A stretch of DNA of 47,386 nt from Lysobacteraceae bacterium (GTDB lineage: Bacteria > Pseudomonadota > Gammaproteobacteria > Xanthomonadales > Rhodanobacteraceae): positions 1 to 47,386 of the forward strand of contig JAGWIC010000013.1 in assembly GCA_028866435.1 (NCBI GenBank). Direction: 5' to 3'. Shown piece after piece: positions 28,437-37,236 of the stretch. The position numbers and the translations under genes are program-made. The first letter of the stretch is position 1, and every line of letters starts with the position of its first letter. The notes beneath the pieces were generated by a model. It was not told the DNA's origin and ran no database searches. It saw only the letters and a list, made by a program, of their open reading frames with translations.

Positions 28437-29570
28437 ATGCGATCTTTCGGCAAAGCCGCCCAGGGCGAACGCCTCGAACGCCTGCGCCAATCGCCCCTGT
28501 GGAACGGCGAGCGGCTGGGCAATATCCATCCGGTATGGCCCGGACTGAAGGATGCCAGCGTGCCGATGCCCGGCCTGCGTGACTTCCTGTCCGGCGGCGG
28601 CAACCGCAGGCCGCCCGCGCCGCTGCGCGCCGACGACCCCCGCGAGGCATGGCGGCGACCGCCGTCCAGCGGCCTGCGCGCCACCTGGCTGGGCCATTCC
28701 ACCGTGCTGATCGAGATCGACGGCTGGCGCGTCTTGACCGACCCGGTCTGGGGCCAGCGTGCCTCGCCGTTTGCGCTGCTCGGCCCCAGCCGCTTCCAGC
28801 CGGTGCCGGTGGCGCTGCGCGACCTGCCCGAGGTCGATGCGGTGGTGATCTCGCACGACCACTACGACCACCTCGACTACCCGACCATCCGCGCGCTGGC
28901 CCGCTCCGCGGTGCCCTTCGTCACCTCGCTCGGCGTCGGCGCCCACCTCGAAGCGTGGGGCATCGACGCCGCCCGCATCACCGAGCTGGAGTGGTGGCAA
29001 AGCCATCGCCTGCCCGGCACCGGGCTGACCGTGACGGCCGCGCCCTCGCAACACTTCTCCGGCCGCGGATTGAAGGACCGCAACCTCACGCTGTGGTCGT
29101 CGCTGGTGATCGAGGGCGGGCGTCACAAGGTCTTTTTCAGTGGCGATACCGGCCTCACCCGCGAGTACGAAGCCATCCGCGACCGGCTTGGCCCGTTCGA
29201 CCTGGCATTGCTGGAAGTCGGTGCCTTCCACCCCGCCTGGGGCGACATCCACCTCGGCCCGGCCCATGCCCTCACCGCGCATCGGCTGCTCGGCGGCGGC
29301 GTGCTGATGCCTGTGCACTGGGGTACGTTCGCGCTGTCCACGCATGCCTGGGACGAACCGGTGGAGACCCTGCTGTCGCTCGCCGATCCGGATCGGACGC
29401 AGCTGCTGCTGCCGCGCCTGGGCCAGGCCGTCGAGCCGGCGCAGCGGCGCCCACCGGTGCCGTGGTGGCGCAGTGCGGCCGGGCCGGACGAGCGGCCGGC
29501 CGCGGCCCCGCCAGGCGAGGAAACCGCCGACGGGCCGCTCGCCGCACAACTGCCCTGGCCGCTGGATTGA
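28437..29570 (+). CDS. MBL-fold hydrolase of the NAPE-PLD/UlaG-like type
   Basis: The 377-residue protein has the motif SHDHYDHLD (H140, D141, H142, D144, H145) and upstream ATWLGHSTVLIEIDGWRVLTDPVWGQRASP, characteristic of the branch that contains NAPE-hydrolysing phospholipase D and bacterial relatives. Later come FFSGDTGLT (metal-bridging Asp) and MPVHWGTFALS (metal His). The bacterial substrate is not established; phospholipid or phosphodiester hydrolysis is a reasonable guess. There is no signal peptide. The C-terminal 45 residues are Pro/Ala-rich and probably disordered. ATG 28437 follows CCAGGAAG. Confidence 0.88.
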   Translation: MRSFGKAAQGERLERLRQSPLWNGERLGNIHPVWPGLKDASVPMPGLRDFLSGGGNRRPPAPLRADDPREAWRRPPSSGLRATWLGHSTVLIEIDGWRVLTDPVWGQRASPFALLGPSRFQPVPVALRDLPEVDAVVISHDHYDHLDYPTIRALARSAVPFVTSLGVGAHLEAWGIDAARITELEWWQSHRLPGTGLTVTAAPSQHFSGRGLKDRNLTLWSSLVIEGGRHKVFFSGDTGLTREYEAIRDRLGPFDLALLEVGAFHPAWGDIHLGPAHALTAHRLLGGGVLMPVHWGTFALSTHAWDEPVETLLSLADPDRTQLLLPRLGQAVEPAQRRPPVPWWRSAAGPDERPAAAPPGEETADGPLAAQLPWPLD

Positions 29571-29910
29571 GCGCGACCCGGCGCCGCCGCGCGCTCCCGG
29601 GAGCCACGCCCGCCCACGGCGAAGCCCGTTGAGCTAATCCACCACCACCGCAGCGCCCCGCGGTCGCGCGCGGCTGCCGGCGCTTGCCTGGGCGGGCGGA
29701 TGTGACCATGATCCGGAGGGTCCATGGCGGATCGCCGCGACGGCGCCCGAACGCGCGCCGCTCGACTGTCCATGGCAGGCCGCCGGCACTAGGCAACGCG
29801 GCCCCTCGTATTCTTGAGTTGTTGCCTCGGCTGGAGAGCTCGATGGACCATAACGGCTGCGATGGTTATCGGGAATGAGGCGACATCACCGGCAGCATGG
29901 GAGAGACGAC
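29571..29910. other. Intergenic stretch without identified features
   Basis: About 340 bases lie between the MBL hydrolase stop and the GFA gene. It contains a perfect 12-base palindrome, GCTCCCGGGAGC, at 29593-29604, with no U tract. From about 29805 to 29880 it is less GC-rich and probably contains the GFA promoter, but I cannot define -35/-10 elements with proper spacing. Confidence 0.4.
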
Positions 29911-30339
29911 ATGACCGACAAACATGCGGGCAGCTGTTTTTGCGGCGCCGTGACGATCGAAGTCACCGGCGCACCGGAGGCGATGGGCTACTGCCACTGC
30001 CGCTCCTGCCGCTCCTGGTCGGCAGGTCCGGTGAATGCCTTCACCCTGTGGAAACCCGACAACGTCAAGGTCACCCAGGGCACCCAGTACATCGGCCATT
30101 TCCAGAAAACGGCGCTCAGCGACCGGCAGTTCTGCACCCGCTGCGGCGGCCATCTGATGACGGCCCACCCGACCTTTGGCCTGACCGACGTATTCGCCGC
30201 GACCATTCCCAGCCTCGCCTTCGTGCCCGGCGTCCATGTCAACTACGCCGAAACCGTGCTGCCGATGAAGGACGGACTGCCGAAGCTGCGGGATTTTCCG
30301 GCCGAACTGGGCGGCTCCGGCGAGAGCGTGCCCGAATAA
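29911..30339 (+). CDS. GFA-family protein (glutathione-dependent formaldehyde-activating enzyme-like)
   Basis: The 142-residue protein has the GFA zinc-site cysteines: C9 and C11 (GSCFCGAV), C28, C30 and C33 (YCHCRSC), and C75 and C78 (FCTRCGG). This is the Mss4-like fold of the family. The prototype (Paracoccus Gfa) was proposed to speed up S-hydroxymethylglutathione formation, though most members have no proven role. The family often occurs as scattered single genes, as here. ATG 29911 is preceded by GGGAGAG. The next gene, for a PsiE protein, starts 130 bases later and is probably separate. Confidence 0.93.
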   Translation: MTDKHAGSCFCGAVTIEVTGAPEAMGYCHCRSCRSWSAGPVNAFTLWKPDNVKVTQGTQYIGHFQKTALSDRQFCTRCGGHLMTAHPTFGLTDVFAATIPSLAFVPGVHVNYAETVLPMKDGLPKLRDFPAELGGSGESVPE

Positions 30340-30468
30340 GCCGGCGGCGACTCTGGCGGCGCCGCCCGCGCGTCCCCGGGGCGTGCACTACCTGCGGGCC
30401 GTCGTCGCGCCTAAACTGGGCCGCGCCACCCGCCAGCGGGCGACCGCCTCCGCCGTCAAGGACATGCC

Positions 30469-30870
30469 ATGCGAACCGCTTTCATCGGACGCTCGTTTTC
30501 GGTCATCGAACGGATCGGCCTGCTGACCATCCTGGTCGCGACGCTGCTCATCGGCTACCACGAAGTGCGCCGGATGATCGAGTCCGGGCAGGCCAACGTG
30601 AGCGATCTGCTGTTGCTGTTCATGTATGTCGAGGTGATCTCGATGGTCGAGGTCTACTGGAGTGCGGGCAAGCTGCCGGTGCGCATGCCGCTGTATATCG
30701 CCATGGTGGCGCTGGCGCGGCACATGCTGATCGAACAGGGCGTGCCGGCACTGGACCTGCTGGGCACGGCGCTGGCCATCCTGCTGCTGGCGGTATCCGT
30801 GGTGGTGGTCCGTTACGGCCACCTGAAACTGCCTTACCGGGACGCGATCGACGAACGGCACCTGAGCTGA
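30469..30870 (+). CDS. psiE: PsiE-family phosphate-starvation-inducible membrane protein
   Basis: The 133-residue protein has four predicted membrane helices (IERIGLLTILVATLLIGYHE, VSDLLLLFMYVEVISMVEVYW, MPLYIAMVALARHMLIEQ, LDLLGTALAILLLAVSVVVVRYG). It carries the conserved motif MYVEVISMVEVYW...PVRMPLYIAMVALAR of PsiE. In E. coli psiE is induced by phosphate starvation via PhoB; its function is unknown. ATG 30469 follows AAGGA. I cannot identify a confident Pho box in the 130 bases upstream. Confidence 0.88.
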   Translation: MRTAFIGRSFSVIERIGLLTILVATLLIGYHEVRRMIESGQANVSDLLLLFMYVEVISMVEVYWSAGKLPVRMPLYIAMVALARHMLIEQGVPALDLLGTALAILLLAVSVVVVRYGHLKLPYRDAIDERHLS

Positions 30871-31191
30871 GCCAGCGGCCGGCCGCGGCGCGGCAGCGGC
30901 ACGCCCGTCGCAGTCGTACCAACCGCTCGCACGATCCTCGGGCCTTGCCCGGGCGCGACGTCACGATCCACGCGCGCGATTGCAGCGTGGTGTACCTCCA
31001 CGCGATTTCAGGCGACGCTGTCCGGCACCCTCCATCACCGGGCTAACTTGAGGACCCGGGTCGGGACCACACTTGATCGGCGCGGTCGAGGGCACTTCGG
31101 CGATCTGCTGCACGGGTCGAAGAGTTGATGCATGATGACTTCCCCATCCGGTTGATCGCCGGTGGTTTCGACACGGAACCCGGCAAGTCGC
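30871..31191. other. Intergenic stretch before the CSS-EAL gene
   Basis: About 320 bases without a credible gene. It includes an inverted repeat GCGTGG/CCACGC (30985-30990 with 30998-31003, 7-base loop) that could mark the end of the psiE transcript, although no U tract follows. The last 150 bases are moderately AT-richer and should hold the promoter of the downstream gene; no clear elements are seen. Confidence 0.4.
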
Positions 31192-32745
31192 ATGCGAAGC
31201 CGCAACACCACCCTGATTGCGGTCGCCATCACGCTGCTGGCCACCGGCCTGCCGGTGCTGGCCGCGCTCTACCTCGCCCACCGCGAGAGCGTTTCCGTGG
31301 CGTCGGCGCAGACGCAGGCCATCGCCGGCGAGCTGCTTGTCCGGACCGAACGCCTGGTTGCCCAGACCGCGGCGGCCTACCACCGGATGCAGACGCTCAC
31401 CGTGCCGCCGTGCTCGGACGCCGGCAGGCGGCAGATGGTCGCCATCGCGCTGGACTACAACTATCTGAAGGCCGTGGGCTATGTCGTCGATGGCCACGTC
31501 GCCTGTTCCTCGTTCGCCTCCCGCGCCAATGCGGTCAGCCTCGCACCGTTTGCGTATACCAGCAGGTTCGGCGTCCGCGTGGCGCCGAATGCCGACCTGG
31601 GCACCAGCAAGCGGTTCCTGGTGTTCGAAAAGGATGACTATGTGGCCGCCATCCTTCCCGAGGCGCTGGTCGACATCCCCTTCGATCAGGAGCACATGTC
31701 CTCGGGCGTGTTCGGCAGGGACGAGTGGCTGCGCCTGGCCGGCAACGGCACGCCCGATCCGCGCTGGCGCAAGCGGCTCGGCCGCGCCAACCAGGCCACC
31801 TTTGTCGAGGGCGGCAAGCTGGTCACGATCCGCGCATCCGCGCAAAGCGACCTGGCCAGCTACAGCGCCATTTCCATCGCTTACCTGCCCTCGCGCTTCG
31901 TCGCGTTTGCCGTCGTGCTGGTGCCGATCGGCCTGCTGCTGGGGCTGGCGGCCATGCTGGCGATCCTCTACCTGGTGCGCCAGCGCACGTCGCTGCCCGC
32001 GCTGCTGCGCAGCGCGATCAGGAAGCGCGAGTTCGTGCTGCACTACCAGCCGATCGTCGAGCTCGGCTCCGGCCGCACCGTCGGTGCCGAGGCGCTGCTG
32101 CGCTGGCTGCGCGATGACGGTACCGCGATCATGCGGCCGGACGCCTTCGTCCGCGCCGCCGAGGACTGCGGGCTGATACGGGACCTCACCGACTACGTGC
32201 TGGAGCGGGTGGCGGCCGAGGCGCCGGCCTTCCTCCAGCGCTATCCGGATGGCTATATCAGCGTCAATCTCTCGCCTGCCGACCTGCACGGGACACGCAT
32301 CGTCGGGCAGTTGCGCGGCCTGCTCGAAACGCCCGCCATCGCGGCAGGCAACATCCTGGCGGAAATCACCGAGCATTCGCTGCTCGACCCGAAGCATGCC
32401 AGCGAGAACATCCGTTCGATCCGTGCGCTCGGCATCCGCGTGGCGATCGACGATTTCGGCACCGGCTTTTCCAGCCTTTCCCACCTCGCCACGCTGAAGA
32501 CCGACTGCCTCAAGATCGACAAGGTCTTCGTGGACAGCATCGGCACCGACTCGGCCACCAGCGAGGTCGCCCTCCACATCGTACGCATCGCCCATTCGCT
32601 CGGCCTGACCGTGATCGCCGAAGGCGTCGAACATCGCCTGCAGGCCGATTTCCTGCACCGGCACGGCGTCAGCTACGCGCAAGGCTGGCTGTTCGGCCAG
32701 GCGCAACCGATGGATACGCTGCTGTGCCAGCCGCCGGCTGATTGA
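31192..32745 (+). CDS. CSS-motif EAL c-di-GMP phosphodiesterase (PdeC-like)
   Basis: The 517-residue inner-membrane protein has TM1 at about 8-28, a periplasmic CSS domain with C74 and the Cys-Ser-Ser motif at C105-S107, TM2 at about 236-262, and a cytoplasmic EAL domain. The EAL domain begins with LHYQPIVEL, has EAL at 300-302, then NLSPADLHG, EITEHS, DDFGTGFSSL and AEGVEH. In E. coli PdeC, the periplasmic CSS cysteines form a disulfide set by DsbA/DsbB that holds the enzyme less active; reduction activates it. A similar redox control is probable here. An alternative in-frame GTG lies at 31162. The last 77 bases overlap the end of the convergent amidohydrolase gene. Confidence 0.9.
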   Translation: MRSRNTTLIAVAITLLATGLPVLAALYLAHRESVSVASAQTQAIAGELLVRTERLVAQTAAAYHRMQTLTVPPCSDAGRRQMVAIALDYNYLKAVGYVVDGHVACSSFASRANAVSLAPFAYTSRFGVRVAPNADLGTSKRFLVFEKDDYVAAILPEALVDIPFDQEHMSSGVFGRDEWLRLAGNGTPDPRWRKRLGRANQATFVEGGKLVTIRASAQSDLASYSAISIAYLPSRFVAFAVVLVPIGLLLGLAAMLAILYLVRQRTSLPALLRSAIRKREFVLHYQPIVELGSGRTVGAEALLRWLRDDGTAIMRPDAFVRAAEDCGLIRDLTDYVLERVAAEAPAFLQRYPDGYISVNLSPADLHGTRIVGQLRGLLETPAIAAGNILAEITEHSLLDPKHASENIRSIRALGIRVAIDDFGTGFSSLSHLATLKTDCLKIDKVFVDSIGTDSATSEVALHIVRIAHSLGLTVIAEGVEHRLQADFLHRHGVSYAQGWLFGQAQPMDTLLCQPPAD

Positions 32746-34102
32746 CCCCCTCCTCGGGCGCGCGAGGCAAGCCCCGGGGAGCGTCCTTCCGGTGGATACG
32801 GCCATTCTTGATCACCAGCACGATGCTGCCGGTGTTGCGGATGTCGCGCGTCGGGTCGGCGCCGAGCACGACCAGGTCGGCGAGCTTGCCGACGGCGATG
32901 GTGCCGCGTCGCGCCGACTGCCCCATGGCTGCGGCGCCGACCTCGGTGGCGGCGCGGATCGCCTCGAGCGGGGTGAAACCGGCATGCTCGACCAGCAAGG
33001 CCATCTCCGCATGCACCTCGGGCAGGGCGCGCAGATTGGGACCGTGACTGGCATCCGGCAGCCCGGAGCTGTCCGAACCGGCATCGACCCATACCCCCTG
33101 CGCATGCGCCAGCCGGGTCACCGCGTAGCTCCACGGCATGATGCCGGCGCCCACCTTCGCCGGATCGTGCTCCGCTTCCTGCTGGAACGGCAGCAAGGTG
33201 GCGTCGAGGATCGTGCCGCGCCGCTTCATCGCCTGCAGCAGCGCGAGGATCGGCGGCGCATCCGGGCGGATGTGCGCGAAATCGCCCATCGCACGCACGC
33301 GGTAATCATCCGGCACCCTCGATGCCCCTGCCCACACCAGGTAGGGACTGTGCGAGATGGTGTCGGCGCCGGCGGCCACCGCGTCGGCCGGCGTGGCGGG
33401 GAAGATCGTCGCGTGCGTCCACACGCGCAGGCCCTGGCGATGCGCCTCGGCGGCGAGCTGGCGGACCAGCCCGGCCGGCAGGTCGGCGTAGAGCTTGAGC
33501 GCGGTGGCCCCGGTGCCCTTAGCCTCGGCCACCGCGAGCGGGATATCGGTGGTCGCACTGATCGCCTGCATCCACGGCGCGGAGCCGGGCCGCTCGCCGG
33601 CGGACGCCTCCTGCGCGCGCACGTCTTCGGCGAAGAACGCCGGCCCGGCCATCAGCGCCGCGTAGTAGATGTCCGGCGACGCCAGCGCATCGGCATTGGC
33701 CTCCCGTGCCAGGTAGCCGAGCAGGCGATCGTCGCCGGCCATGTCGCGCACGGCGGTGACGCCGCCGAGCAGCAGTGCCCGCAGGTGCCGCCGGTAGTGG
33801 GCAAAGTCGGGCTCGGCGCCGGTGAGGTGCACGTGCGCGTCGATCAGGCCCGGCATCACGTAACGGCCGCGCAGGTCCTGCACGCGTGCGCCCTGCGGCA
33901 GCGCCCGGCTGCCGCTCGGATAGACCGCGGCGATGCGCGCACCAGCGATCGCGATGGTCATGTCCGCCTGCACCGGCGCGCCGGTGCCGTCGATGACCGC
34001 GACGTGGGTCAGCAGCAACGGCGGCGCTGCCGCGAATGCCGGCAGCGCCAGGATCGACGACAGCAGCAGCGCCAGGCATATTGTCCACGGGTTTGCAGGC
34101 AT
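32669..34102 (-). CDS. Secreted amidohydrolase (metal-dependent, imidazolonepropionase/prolidase-like)
   Basis: The 477-residue protein has a signal peptide (MPANPWTICLALLLSSILALPAFA). The amidohydrolase TIM-barrel signature is complete: metal ligands H90 and H92 (GLIDAHVHLTG), a lysine (probably carboxylated) at K203 (ALKLYADL), H230 (WTHATIF), H251 (SHSPYL) and an Asp in DAGSDSSGL. The C-terminal beta-sandwich follows (GKLADLVVLGADP...VIKNGRI). Members include prolidase-like and other secreted amidohydrolases. ATG 34102 has GGGAG upstream. After the conserved end (near IHRK) a tail of about 35 Pro/Ala-rich residues extends over the end of the convergent EAL gene. Confidence 0.9.
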   Translation of the reverse strand: MPANPWTICLALLLSSILALPAFAAAPPLLLTHVAVIDGTGAPVQADMTIAIAGARIAAVYPSGSRALPQGARVQDLRGRYVMPGLIDAHVHLTGAEPDFAHYRRHLRALLLGGVTAVRDMAGDDRLLGYLAREANADALASPDIYYAALMAGPAFFAEDVRAQEASAGERPGSAPWMQAISATTDIPLAVAEAKGTGATALKLYADLPAGLVRQLAAEAHRQGLRVWTHATIFPATPADAVAAGADTISHSPYLVWAGASRVPDDYRVRAMGDFAHIRPDAPPILALLQAMKRRGTILDATLLPFQQEAEHDPAKVGAGIMPWSYAVTRLAHAQGVWVDAGSDSSGLPDASHGPNLRALPEVHAEMALLVEHAGFTPLEAIRAATEVGAAAMGQSARRGTIAVGKLADLVVLGADPTRDIRNTGSIVLVIKNGRIHRKDAPRGLPRAPEEGVNQPAAGTAAYPSVAPGRTASLARS

Positions 34103-34197
34103 GGTTTTGCTCCCACGGTGTTCGTTGACGGCCATCGGCAGCACCGGCCGCGCGGTGGTGGCGGCCCGCCGTCGGCATCAGTGCCGCGGCAGCGCCT

Positions 34198-36234
34198 TCA
34201 GTCGCTGCATCCGCGCCCGGCATCGCGCGGCGGGGGAATCGCCAGGAATACCGTGCTCCACAACTGCGCCGCGTTGGACTCGTCCACGTCGCCGCCGTTC
34301 GCGCCGAAGGCGGTAACCTGGTAGTGCCCGCCGATGTAGCGCCAGGACCACAGCTCGGAGCTCTGCATGGCGCGGGTGGCATCGATCGCCCGCCACAGGC
34401 AGGCCTGGGCGTGGCGCAGGCGGACGCGGGTGGCAGCGGGCAGATCGCTGCGGGCGATCTGCCGCGCCAGGCCGGCCGCGGCCAGCGCCTGCTGCCACGA
34501 CCACACCACGGTGCCATGGTAGGCACCCTGGTCGAAACGCGCCTGCTCGCCTTTCGACGCGAATACCGGGTTGGCGACCAGCATGCCGACCGGGGTCATC
34601 AGCCCGGCGGGGAATGGTGCGGCCAGCGTCGCGGCCATGCGCTCGAGCTGTCGCGCGCCGGGCCGGGCGAACAGCAGGGCGAAGCCGTCGTCGCTGTTCT
34701 GCACCTTGATGGGGATGCCGTCGGCGGCCAGCGACAGCGCCTGGAAATGCACCGGTGCGTTGCCGATCGCCTTCAGCGCGGGCGCGGCGGGCACGCCGAG
34801 GGACCGCGCATAGGCGCCGATGGCCTGTTCCGCCACGGCGTGCGGCACCGTCACCGCGAACAGCGCGGGCGCCTTGTCGCGCCACACCGCGGCGGCATGG
34901 GCGAGGCCATCCAGCATGGCCCGGTCCGCCGGCGTCGCATAGGCGGCGAGCAGGCCGCTGCGGTACAGCGCGCTGGCCGCCTGCAGCGCGGCCGGCACGA
35001 GGATCGCGTTGACGTCGTACGGATAGCGGCCGCCGCCCAGGCCGTCGTTGCTGTCGCGCCAATCGCCCACCGGCACGCCGGGCTTGAGCCCGACCAGGTG
35101 CTGCCAGGTCGGCGCGCGCACGAAGGCGGCGGTCTGCGCGGCGACATAGCGGATGTTGCGCATCATTGCGTCGCCGGCATGCGCACCGTCGAGCGGGCCG
35201 GCGAGAAAGGCCGTCGCCCGCGCCGTGCCGCGCGGGTCGTCCAGCAGCCACGCCTGGGCCACCGGCGCGAGCAGGTAGTCGCCGTCGATCATCTTGTAGT
35301 CGTAGACCGGCGCGGCCGAGAGCGTGCCGTCCTTTTTCCGGTGGTCGAGGATGGCGAATTCGCCGATGTCCTCCTCGTGCGCCACCTGGCCGTCGGCGGA
35401 GAGGCGTTCGAGCACCGAGCGCAGGCCGGTCTCCACCGCGCGTGGCTGCAGCGCCGGCATCAGCAGGCGCACCGACATCAGCGTGTCGCGCCCGAAATAG
35501 GTGTCGAAGCGCCACGAGCCGGCGAGGAATTTCTCGCGGTAGCTGAGGAATTCCAGCGCCTCGCGCGCGCCGGCATCGGGCAGCGCCCGGTCGTTTAGCA
35601 GGGCGCTGCCGGCGACCGGTGTCAACGGCGTCTCGCCGGTCAGCGCGGTCACCGCCAGGGTGATCGCGCCATCGGCACCGGCCACGAAGCGGCCGTCGCG
35701 CAGCGCGCCATCGACGATCTTCAGGCGCAGCGCGTAACCCGGCGCGCCGTCCAGCCGGTCGCGCGCCCAGGCCATGCTGTCGCCGTGCACCTGCGCCGCG
35801 GTGAGCACTTCCCGCGGCGCGGTGCCAGCGCCCTGGTAGTCGCGCAGCACCCGGATGCTCGACAGCAGCGCCTGCTTCGGTACCAGCGTGGCCGCATGCA
35901 GGCGGGCTTCGAAGGTCACCCCGTGCAGCGCCCGTCCCTTCGCGTCCTTCTCGCTCAGCGGCCGCACAGGCGAGGCCAGGGTCCAGGTCGCCGCCGGCGT
36001 CACCGCGTCGAACCACAGGCCGACGCCGCTGTTGCCGGCCGGAAACGCCACGATCAGCCGCGGCTGCGTGCCCGAACGCAGCACCACGTGCGCGGCCACG
36101 TCGCCCTGGCGGACAAAGCTGTTGAGGTTGAGACCTTCGCTGCGGCTGAAGCTGTCGCTGGCGACCGCGGCGCCGCTCAACAGACAGCAGCACAGTACGC
36201 ACAGCCCGCTGGTGAATATTTGCCTTGCCCGCAT
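34198..36234 (-). CDS. Secreted (alpha/alpha)6 glycosidase-like protein
   Basis: The 678-residue protein has a signal peptide (MRARQIFTSGLCVLCCCLLSGAAVAS); a Cys run in the signal raises the option of lipoprotein processing, but no clean lipobox is present. An N-terminal beta region (30-220) is followed by a helical domain with WRFDTYFGRDTLMS (241-254), VAHEEDIGE (284-292) and YDYKMIDGDY (311-320). This pattern recalls six-hairpin glycosidases of the glycogen-debranching/amylo-1,6-glucosidase group, where FxGRDT carries an active-site Asp and the ED/E residues supply acid/base groups. The substrate cannot be told. It sits in the minus-strand run between an EEP-fold protein and an amidohydrolase, all three exported. 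Confidence 0.7.
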   Translation of the reverse strand: MRARQIFTSGLCVLCCCLLSGAAVASDSFSRSEGLNLNSFVRQGDVAAHVVLRSGTQPRLIVAFPAGNSGVGLWFDAVTPAATWTLASPVRPLSEKDAKGRALHGVTFEARLHAATLVPKQALLSSIRVLRDYQGAGTAPREVLTAAQVHGDSMAWARDRLDGAPGYALRLKIVDGALRDGRFVAGADGAITLAVTALTGETPLTPVAGSALLNDRALPDAGAREALEFLSYREKFLAGSWRFDTYFGRDTLMSVRLLMPALQPRAVETGLRSVLERLSADGQVAHEEDIGEFAILDHRKKDGTLSAAPVYDYKMIDGDYLLAPVAQAWLLDDPRGTARATAFLAGPLDGAHAGDAMMRNIRYVAAQTAAFVRAPTWQHLVGLKPGVPVGDWRDSNDGLGGGRYPYDVNAILVPAALQAASALYRSGLLAAYATPADRAMLDGLAHAAAVWRDKAPALFAVTVPHAVAEQAIGAYARSLGVPAAPALKAIGNAPVHFQALSLAADGIPIKVQNSDDGFALLFARPGARQLERMAATLAAPFPAGLMTPVGMLVANPVFASKGEQARFDQGAYHGTVVWSWQQALAAAGLARQIARSDLPAATRVRLRHAQACLWRAIDATRAMQSSELWSWRYIGGHYQVTAFGANGGDVDESNAAQLWSTVFLAIPPPRDAGRGCSD

Positions 36235-36324
36235 CGGATCGGACCTCGTCGGTGGATGGCGGACCCGTCGTGGCCCGGCCTGCATCCTACTGCGCGCCGG
36301 CCGCTCGTGTTCGCCCCGTCGATT

Positions 36325-37170
36325 TCATCGCCCGGGCACCAGCTCGGCCACGACCGGGAAATGGTCCGAGGGATAGCGGGCGCCCTCGTGCGTGGTGACC
36401 GTCCGCACGGCACGTGTCTGGAAGCCGCGGCTGAGGATCCAGTCGATGCGCCGGTCGGGTTTGCCGGTGAAGGCGTGAAACGTCTGCGCCGGGCCGGCGC
36501 GCGAGCGCGCCACGACCCAGGCATCGTGCAGCGTGGCGCTCAGTTTCGCGTAGACCGGGCTGTCGGGACCGGCGTTGAAATCCCCGGCCAGGATCACCCG
36601 CGCGGTCGGCGGCAACCGGCCGATCCGCCGCAGGATCTCGTCCGCGCCGAGCAGGCGCGCACGGACATCCTGTTCCCGGTAGGGAAAGTGCGTATTGAAA
36701 TAATCGAACGCGCCGCCGCCATGGCGCAGGCGAAACCGCGCCCAGGTCACCATGCGCGGATACGGCTGGCCCCAGCTCCGGCTGCCGGGCACGTCCGGCG
36801 TGTCGGAGAGCCAGAAATCCCCCGAGCGCAGCAGCTGCAGGCGGTCCGTGCGATAGAACACGCCCATGTGCTCGCCCTTGCTGCCGCCTTCCCTGCCCTG
36901 GCCGAACCAGGCATAGCCGGGCAGATGGGCGGCGATGTACTCGCCCTGCTCCTCGGTCAGCTCCTGCGTGCCGAGCACGTCCGGATGCTGCGCCCTGACC
37001 ACCCGTACCAGCAGCTCGCGCCGGTGCTCCCATGCGTTCATGCCGCGGTCCACCGGCACGCGGACGTTGAAGGTCATCACCCGCAGCGGCGCACCGGTCG
37101 CCACAGCCGGCCCCGCCACGCCCAGGCAGATCAGCAGGAACAGCAGCAGGCGGCAACCGTGCAACGTCAT
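36325..37170 (-). CDS. Exported endonuclease/exonuclease/phosphatase (EEP) family protein
   Basis: The 281-residue protein has a signal peptide (HGCRLLLFLLICLGVAGPAVA) and the DNase I-like fold motifs: N35 (MTFNVRVP), E70 (LGTQEL), NTHFPY, the catalytic GDFNAGPDS, RIDWILSRG and the terminal PSDHFPVVAEL. Conserved residues for Mg2+-dependent phosphodiester or phosphomonoester cleavage are all present. Substrates in this family range from DNA to sphingomyelin and inositol phosphates. The location next to the PiT phosphate transporter gene (66 bases) would suit phosphate release outside the cytoplasm, but this is inference. Confidence 0.92.
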   Translation of the reverse strand: MTLHGCRLLLFLLICLGVAGPAVATGAPLRVMTFNVRVPVDRGMNAWEHRRELLVRVVRAQHPDVLGTQELTEEQGEYIAAHLPGYAWFGQGREGGSKGEHMGVFYRTDRLQLLRSGDFWLSDTPDVPGSRSWGQPYPRMVTWARFRLRHGGGAFDYFNTHFPYREQDVRARLLGADEILRRIGRLPPTARVILAGDFNAGPDSPVYAKLSATLHDAWVVARSRAGPAQTFHAFTGKPDRRIDWILSRGFQTRAVRTVTTHEGARYPSDHFPVVAELVPGR

Positions 37171-37188
37171 CGCGCGACCTCGCGGCAG

Positions 37189-37223
37189 AAGTGGCGGCCG
37201 TTGCCCGCGGCGCGGCCCGCCAC
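37189..37223 (-). terminator. Possible hairpin after the PiT gene
   Basis: On the minus strand, GTGGCGG (from 37223) can pair with the CCGCCAC ending at 37189, giving a GC-rich stem between the PiT stop and the EEP start. There is no U tract. It may attenuate read-through into the exported-enzyme genes. Confidence 0.3.
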
Positions 37224-37236
37224 AGGGTACAACCGT

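Noticed and set aside
29593..29604. Palindrome GCTCCCGGGAGC as a terminator for the MBL hydrolase gene
   Set aside because: No loop and no U tract; a perfect 12-base palindrome of this type can arise by chance in such GC-rich DNA.
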